From Gemmatimonadota bacterium (GTDB taxonomy: Bacteria; Gemmatimonadota; Gemmatimonadetes; Gemmatimonadales; GWC2-71-9): a stretch of DNA of 17,043 bases. The translations under genes were made by a program, and so were the position numbers. Below the pieces are notes generated by a model. That model saw only the letters and a program-made list of their open reading frames with translations, was not told the origin of the DNA and did no database searches. Positions 13,494 to 17,043 of this stretch are shown here, one piece after another; position 1 is the first letter of the stretch, and the number at the start of each line of letters is the position of its first letter. Location of the stretch: contig JAGGAG010000039.1 in assembly GCA_017889745.1 (NCBI GenBank), positions 1 through 17,043 of the forward strand, in the 5' to 3' direction.

Positions 13494-14504
13494 GTGATCC
13501 GCGTCGCGCTGGACGCGATGGGCGGAGACCATGCGCCGCAGGCCGAGATCGAGGGGGCGCTGGCCGCGCTCGCAGCGCTTCCGGGCGACTTCACGATCCA
13601 GCTGGTAGGGCGTGTGGATGTGATCGAGGCGGAGCTGGCGCGCCATCCTGGTGCCGACCGGAGCCGCCTCGAGTGCATCGAGGCTCCCGACGTGGTGGGA
13701 ATGGCCGAGAAGCCCATCGCGGCCATCCGGAAGAAGCCGAAGTCCAGCCTGATGATCGGCATGGGCCTGCAGAAGGCCGGCCAGTCGGATGCGTTCATTT
13801 CTGCCGGCAACACCGGCGCGTCGCTCGCGGCCGCGACGGTCGTGCTGGGCCTGCACGACGGCGTCATGCGCGCCACGGTCGCCACGCCGTTCCCGACCGC
13901 GGATGAACCCGTCGTGGTGCTCGACGGCGGGGCCAACGTGGACTGCTCGCCCCGGGAGCTGGTGGGCTTCGCGTACCTGGGGACGGTCTATGCCCGCGAC
14001 GTGCTGGGCAAGGCCTCGCCAGTCGTCGGCCTGCTGAACGTGGGCGAAGAGGACGAAAAGGGCACGGCGATGGTGAAGGAAGCGCACCAGCTGCTCAAGA
14101 CGGCGCCGGGCCTCAACTACGTCGGCAACATCGAGGGCCGCGACATCGTGGCCGGCCACGCGAAGCACGGGCACATCGACGTGGTGGTGTGCGACGGTTT
14201 TGTCGGCAACATCGTGCTCAAGTTCTACGAGTCGGTCGCGCGGCTGATCGTGCGGCTGGTGAAGCGCAACGCCCCCGAGATCCTGGAGCGCGACGACGTG
14301 CGCGAGGTGTTCCGCATCCTCGATTACTCCGAGTACGGCGGGGCACCGCTGCTCGGCGTGAAAGGCATCTGCATCATCTGCCACGGCGCGTCGTCCCCCA
14401 ATGCCATCAAGAACGCCATCCGCGTCGCGGTGCATTCCGCGCAGGTGGGCCTGAGCCAGCACATTGGCGCTGAATTCGCGGCCATCGCCGCGCGCAACGC
14501 GTGA
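13494..14504 (+). CDS. plsX: Phosphate acyltransferase PlsX
   Basis: PlsX converts acyl-ACP and phosphate to acyl-phosphate and ACP, the first step of the PlsX/PlsY route to phosphatidic acid; it is a peripheral membrane enzyme. It has 336 residues, the family length. The N-terminal signature IRVALDAMGGDHAPQ is at 2-16. Other conserved parts are SAGNTGA (about 103-109), LDGGANVDCSP (near 140), NVGEEDEKG (about 180-188), IEGRDI, VVVCDGFVGNIVLKFYE (about 230-246) and the C-terminal YGGAPLLGVKGICIICHG. The GTG start at 13494 is chosen because the next in-frame ATG lies inside DAMGGD. A GAGG at 13480-13483 could serve as its ribosome binding site. The stop overlaps fabH by four bases (GTGA). Confidence 0.96.
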   Translation: MIRVALDAMGGDHAPQAEIEGALAALAALPGDFTIQLVGRVDVIEAELARHPGADRSRLECIEAPDVVGMAEKPIAAIRKKPKSSLMIGMGLQKAGQSDAFISAGNTGASLAAATVVLGLHDGVMRATVATPFPTADEPVVVLDGGANVDCSPRELVGFAYLGTVYARDVLGKASPVVGLLNVGEEDEKGTAMVKEAHQLLKTAPGLNYVGNIEGRDIVAGHAKHGHIDVVVCDGFVGNIVLKFYESVARLIVRLVKRNAPEILERDDVREVFRILDYSEYGGAPLLGVKGICIICHGASSPNAIKNAIRVAVHSAQVGLSQHIGAEFAAIAARNA

Positions 14505-15493
14505 GCCGCGCCCCGATCGCGGCCTTCCGGGGCCTGGGCGTGGCGGTGCCGTCACAGGTCGTCACCAACGACGACCTGAGCAAGTCGCTCGACACCTCCG
14601 ACCAGTGGATCGTGGAGCGCACCGGCATCCGCGAGCGGCGCGTGGCGCGGGCCGACGAGTCGCTGACGCAGCTCACCACCGAAGCGAGCCGCATGGCGCT
14701 GGCCCGCGCCGGGATGAGCGCGGCCGAACTCGACGCCATCGTCGTCGCGACCGTGACGCCCGACCGCCGCATGCCCTCCCAGGCGTGCGATCTGCAGGCG
14801 GCGCTCGGCGCCAATCGCGCCGCGGCCTTCGACATCATCGCGGCCTGTCCGGGTTTCGTGTTCGCCGCCGGCGTGGCGGAGGGGCTCATCGCCTCGGGAT
14901 CGTACAAGAACGTGCTGATCCTCGGCGCCGAGCGGCTGTCGACCATCACCGACTGGCAGGACCGCAGCACCGCGGTGCTGTTCGGCGACGGCGCCGGCGC
15001 CGCGGTGCTGACCCCGGCCACCGGCGACGGCCGCGGCATCCTGTCCACGTACCTGAAGTCGGACGGGCGGCTGGCCGAACTCCTCTACATCCCGGCGGGC
15101 GGCGGGATGAACCCGCTCACCGCCGAGAACGTGAACGACCGGGGCCAGTACATGAAGATGGCCGGCCGCGAGGTGTTCAAGGCAGCAGTGCGCGCCATGG
15201 GTGAGGCGTGCGACGAGGCGTTGCGCCGCGCCGGCGTAACGGCCGAGGAGATCGAGCTGTTCGTGCCGCACCAGGCCAACCTGCGGATCATCGAAGCGAC
15301 AGCGAAGCACTCGAACATCCCGATGAGCAAGGTGATGGTGAACGTGGAGCGGTACGGCAACACCTCTGCCGCATCCATTCCGCTCGCGCTGGCCCAGGCC
15401 GAGGAGGAGGGCCGGCTCAAGCCGGGTATGCTCATCCTGCTCGTGGCGTTCGGTGCGGGGTTCACCTGGGGTGCCACGGTCGTCCGGTGGTGA
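14501..15493 (+). CDS. fabH: 3-oxoacyl-ACP synthase III
   Basis: FabH starts fatty acid synthesis by condensing an acyl-CoA primer, usually acetyl-CoA or a branched one, with malonyl-ACP. It has 330 residues, as expected. The catalytic triad is C116 in DIIAACPGFVFA, H257 in VPHQANLRI and N287 in YGNTSAASIP. SDQWIVERTGIRERR (33-47) is the usual N-terminal signature, and the end AFGAGFTWGATVVRW is typical. The GTG start overlaps the plsX stop (GTGA), giving MSRAPIAAFRGLGVAVPS. Primer preference cannot be read safely from the sequence. Its stop overlaps the next gene by four bases. Confidence 0.97.
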   Translation: MSRAPIAAFRGLGVAVPSQVVTNDDLSKSLDTSDQWIVERTGIRERRVARADESLTQLTTEASRMALARAGMSAAELDAIVVATVTPDRRMPSQACDLQAALGANRAAAFDIIAACPGFVFAAGVAEGLIASGSYKNVLILGAERLSTITDWQDRSTAVLFGDGAGAAVLTPATGDGRGILSTYLKSDGRLAELLYIPAGGGMNPLTAENVNDRGQYMKMAGREVFKAAVRAMGEACDEALRRAGVTAEEIELFVPHQANLRIIEATAKHSNIPMSKVMVNVERYGNTSAASIPLALAQAEEEGRLKPGMLILLVAFGAGFTWGATVVRW

Positions 15494-16416
15494 CCGTGCT
15501 GCTGTGCCCGGGACAGGGTGCGCAGAAGGTCGGCATGGGACGCGACCTGGCGGAGCGCTTCCCCGCGGCACGCGACACCTTTCAGGCGATCGACGAGGCG
15601 CTTGGCGTTCCGCTGTCCCGGGTCATGTGGGACGGGCCGGAGGCCGAGCTCACGCTGACGCACAATGCCCAGGCGGCGATTCTCGCGCACACCTGCGCCG
15701 TGCTGTCGGTGGTGGGCGAGAGGCTGGGGCCGGTGGTGGCGGCGGCGGGGCACAGCCTCGGCGAGTACAGCGCGTACGTGGCGGCGGGCTCGCTCACGCC
15801 GACCGACGGTGCCCGCGTGGTGCGGCGGCGGGGAGCGCTGATGCTCGAAGCGGGGCAGGTGCGGGCCGGTGCCATGGCGGCCGTGATCGGCCTGGGCGCC
15901 GCCGAGGTCGCGGCACACTGTGCGGCCGCGGCGAGCGAGGGCGAGGTCGTGGTGCCGGCCAACCTCAACGCGCCCGACCAGACGGTCATCTCCGGGGATC
16001 CGGCCGCCGTGGCCCGCGCGGGTGATGCCTGCCGGGCCGCCGGCGCGAAGCGGGTCCTGCCGCTCAAGGTGAGCGGGGCGTTCCATTCTCCGCTGATGGC
16101 CCCGGCGGTCCCGGGCCTGCGTGCCGCGCTCGAGGCGGCGGCGTTTGCCGCGCCGCGCTTTCCGGTGGTGGCCAACGCCACGGCGCTGCCGGTGCGTGAC
16201 ATCACGCGCGCCCGCGCGCTCCTCGCCGAGCAGGTGGTTTCTCCCGTGCGCTGGGTGGAGTGCATGCAGACCTGCAGGGTGGATCACCCGCGCGCGCGAT
16301 TCCTCGAGGTCGGGCCGGGCAGCGTCCTGAGCGGGCTGCTCAAGCGCATCGTGCCGGGCACCAGGGGGGTCACCCTCGGCACGGCCGACGAAGTCGAGAA
16401 GTTCCTCGCCGCATGA
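15490..16416 (+). CDS. fabD: Malonyl-CoA:ACP transacylase
   Basis: FabD loads malonyl groups from CoA onto acyl carrier protein, supplying the extender for FabH and the elongating synthases. It has 308 residues, the normal length. The N-terminal oxyanion motif is PGQGAQ with Q9. The catalytic pair is S89 in GHSLGEYSAYVAAG and H199 in SGAFHSPLM, and R114 in VRRRGALM is the expected malonyl-carboxylate binder. NLNAPDQTVISGD (158-170) is also conserved. GTG codons at 15487, 15490 and 15496 are all possible starts. I prefer 15490 because it makes the same GTGA overlap as plsX/fabH and puts the PGQG motif at its usual distance. The stop overlaps fabG (ATGA). Confidence 0.95.
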   Translation: MTVLLCPGQGAQKVGMGRDLAERFPAARDTFQAIDEALGVPLSRVMWDGPEAELTLTHNAQAAILAHTCAVLSVVGERLGPVVAAAGHSLGEYSAYVAAGSLTPTDGARVVRRRGALMLEAGQVRAGAMAAVIGLGAAEVAAHCAAAASEGEVVVPANLNAPDQTVISGDPAAVARAGDACRAAGAKRVLPLKVSGAFHSPLMAPAVPGLRAALEAAAFAAPRFPVVANATALPVRDITRARALLAEQVVSPVRWVECMQTCRVDHPRARFLEVGPGSVLSGLLKRIVPGTRGVTLGTADEVEKFLAA

Positions 16417-17043
16417 GGTCGATCGACCTGACCGGCAAAGTCGCCTTCGTCACGGGCAGCACGCGGGGCATCGGACTGGCCATCGCGAAGGGGCTGCACG
16501 AGGCCGGGGCCCGGGTGGCGGTGGCGGGGCGCGACGCGGCACGGGCGCAGGCAGTCGCGGCGAGCCTGGGCGCCGGCACGGTGGGCGTGGCCTGCGAAGT
16601 GAGTGACGGAGCGCAGGTGGCTGACGCGATCGCCGCAGCCGAGCAGGCACTCGGTCCCATCGATATCTTGGTGAACAACGCGGGGCTCACCCGGGACAAC
16701 ATCCTGCTGCGGCTGAGCGAGGCCGACTGGGATGCGGTGCTGGACGCCAACCTCAAGGGGGCGTTCCTCACCATGCGCGCGGTAACCAAGGGCATGATGA
16801 AGCGCCGGAGCGGGCGGATCATCAACATCTCCAGCGTGGTGGGCATCATCGGCAACAAGGGGCAGGCGAACTACGCCGCGAGCAAGGCGGGCCTCATCGG
16901 CCTGACCAAGTCGGCCGCCAGGGAGTACGCCAGCCGGGGCATCCTGATCAACTGCATCGCGCCGGGCTTCATCGAGACGGACATGACCGCCGCCTTGCCC
17001 GAGGATGCACGGAAAGTCTTATTAGAGGAGATCGCGCTGGGCC
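16413..17043 (+). CDS. fabG: 3-oxoacyl-ACP reductase (3' partial)
   Basis: This NADPH-dependent short-chain dehydrogenase reduces 3-oxoacyl-ACP to 3-hydroxyacyl-ACP in each elongation cycle. The first 210 residues are visible of about 245-250 expected; the gene runs off the window. The cofactor loop TGSTRGIG is at 14-21, NNAG at 88-91 and structural N113 in DANLKG. The catalytic Ser-Tyr-Lys residues are S141 in NISSVVG, Y154 and K158 in YAASKAG. PGFIETDM (184-191) follows as usual. The ATG overlaps the fabD stop. Position after fabD in a fab operon identifies it as FabG rather than another SDR enzyme. In many bacteria acpP and fabF come next, but that lies outside this window. Confidence 0.95.
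   Translation, partial: MRSIDLTGKVAFVTGSTRGIGLAIAKGLHEAGARVAVAGRDAARAQAVAASLGAGTVGVACEVSDGAQVADAIAAAEQALGPIDILVNNAGLTRDNILLRLSEADWDAVLDANLKGAFLTMRAVTKGMMKRRSGRIINISSVVGIIGNKGQANYAASKAGLIGLTKSAAREYASRGILINCIAPGFIETDMTAALPEDARKVLLEEIALG

Noticed and set aside
1..17043. Mobile elements, defence systems, tRNA or rRNA genes
   Set aside because: No transposase, integrase, nuclease or toxin-antitoxin protein, no terminal repeats around genes and no cloverleaf were noticed; the coding content is core metabolism throughout.

Overview
The window is a high-GC bacterial chromosome segment of densely packed core-metabolism genes, all on the + strand. There is no phage, transposon, CRISPR array, tRNA or rRNA that I can see, and no gene-free stretch over 300 bases; the longest gaps are about 99 and 91 bases. 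Strong third-position GC, long spurious antisense frames, frequent GTG starts and -10 boxes of the form TAnnTT, together with this gene set, suggest a Gemmatimonadota-like bacterium. That placement is inference from gene content and style, not from a search.

Region 1 (1-6311) is the distal half of a complex I operon: the end of nuoI, then nuoJ, nuoK, nuoL, nuoM and nuoN. Junctions are overlaps or gaps of 0-6 bases. It encodes the last ferredoxin-like subunit of the hydrophilic arm and most of the proton-pumping membrane arm. Region 2 (6308-10145) continues without a break. A phosphomannomutase/phosphoglucomutase gene overlaps nuoN by four bases, and a large divergent UPF0182-type membrane protein follows after 7 bases.

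Region 3 (10146-12776) begins with a 91-base gap holding a plausible promoter and a strong ribosome binding site. It carries sucC and sucD (succinyl-CoA synthetase), then a 99-base gap filled by an unusual heptamer-repeat hairpin, then ndk. SucCD makes ATP or GTP by substrate-level phosphorylation and Ndk equilibrates nucleoside triphosphates, so the grouping makes metabolic sense.

Region 4 (12777-17043) is a lipid-synthesis operon: a DUF177/YceD protein, rpmF, plsX, fabH, fabD and the start of fabG, which runs off the end. The promoter in front of it overlaps a perfect 8-bp inverted repeat, which looks like an operator. The predicted transcription start falls almost on the first ATG, so the message may be leaderless. 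PlsX routes acyl-ACP into phospholipid, while FabH, FabD and FabG start, feed and reduce the growing acyl chain.

Most of the window is ordinary housekeeping sequence. The items most worth a second look are the inverted repeat over the fab promoter, the heptamer hairpin before ndk, and the divergent UPF0182 protein coupled to the mutase and complex I genes. I do not see a convincing new multi-gene system.
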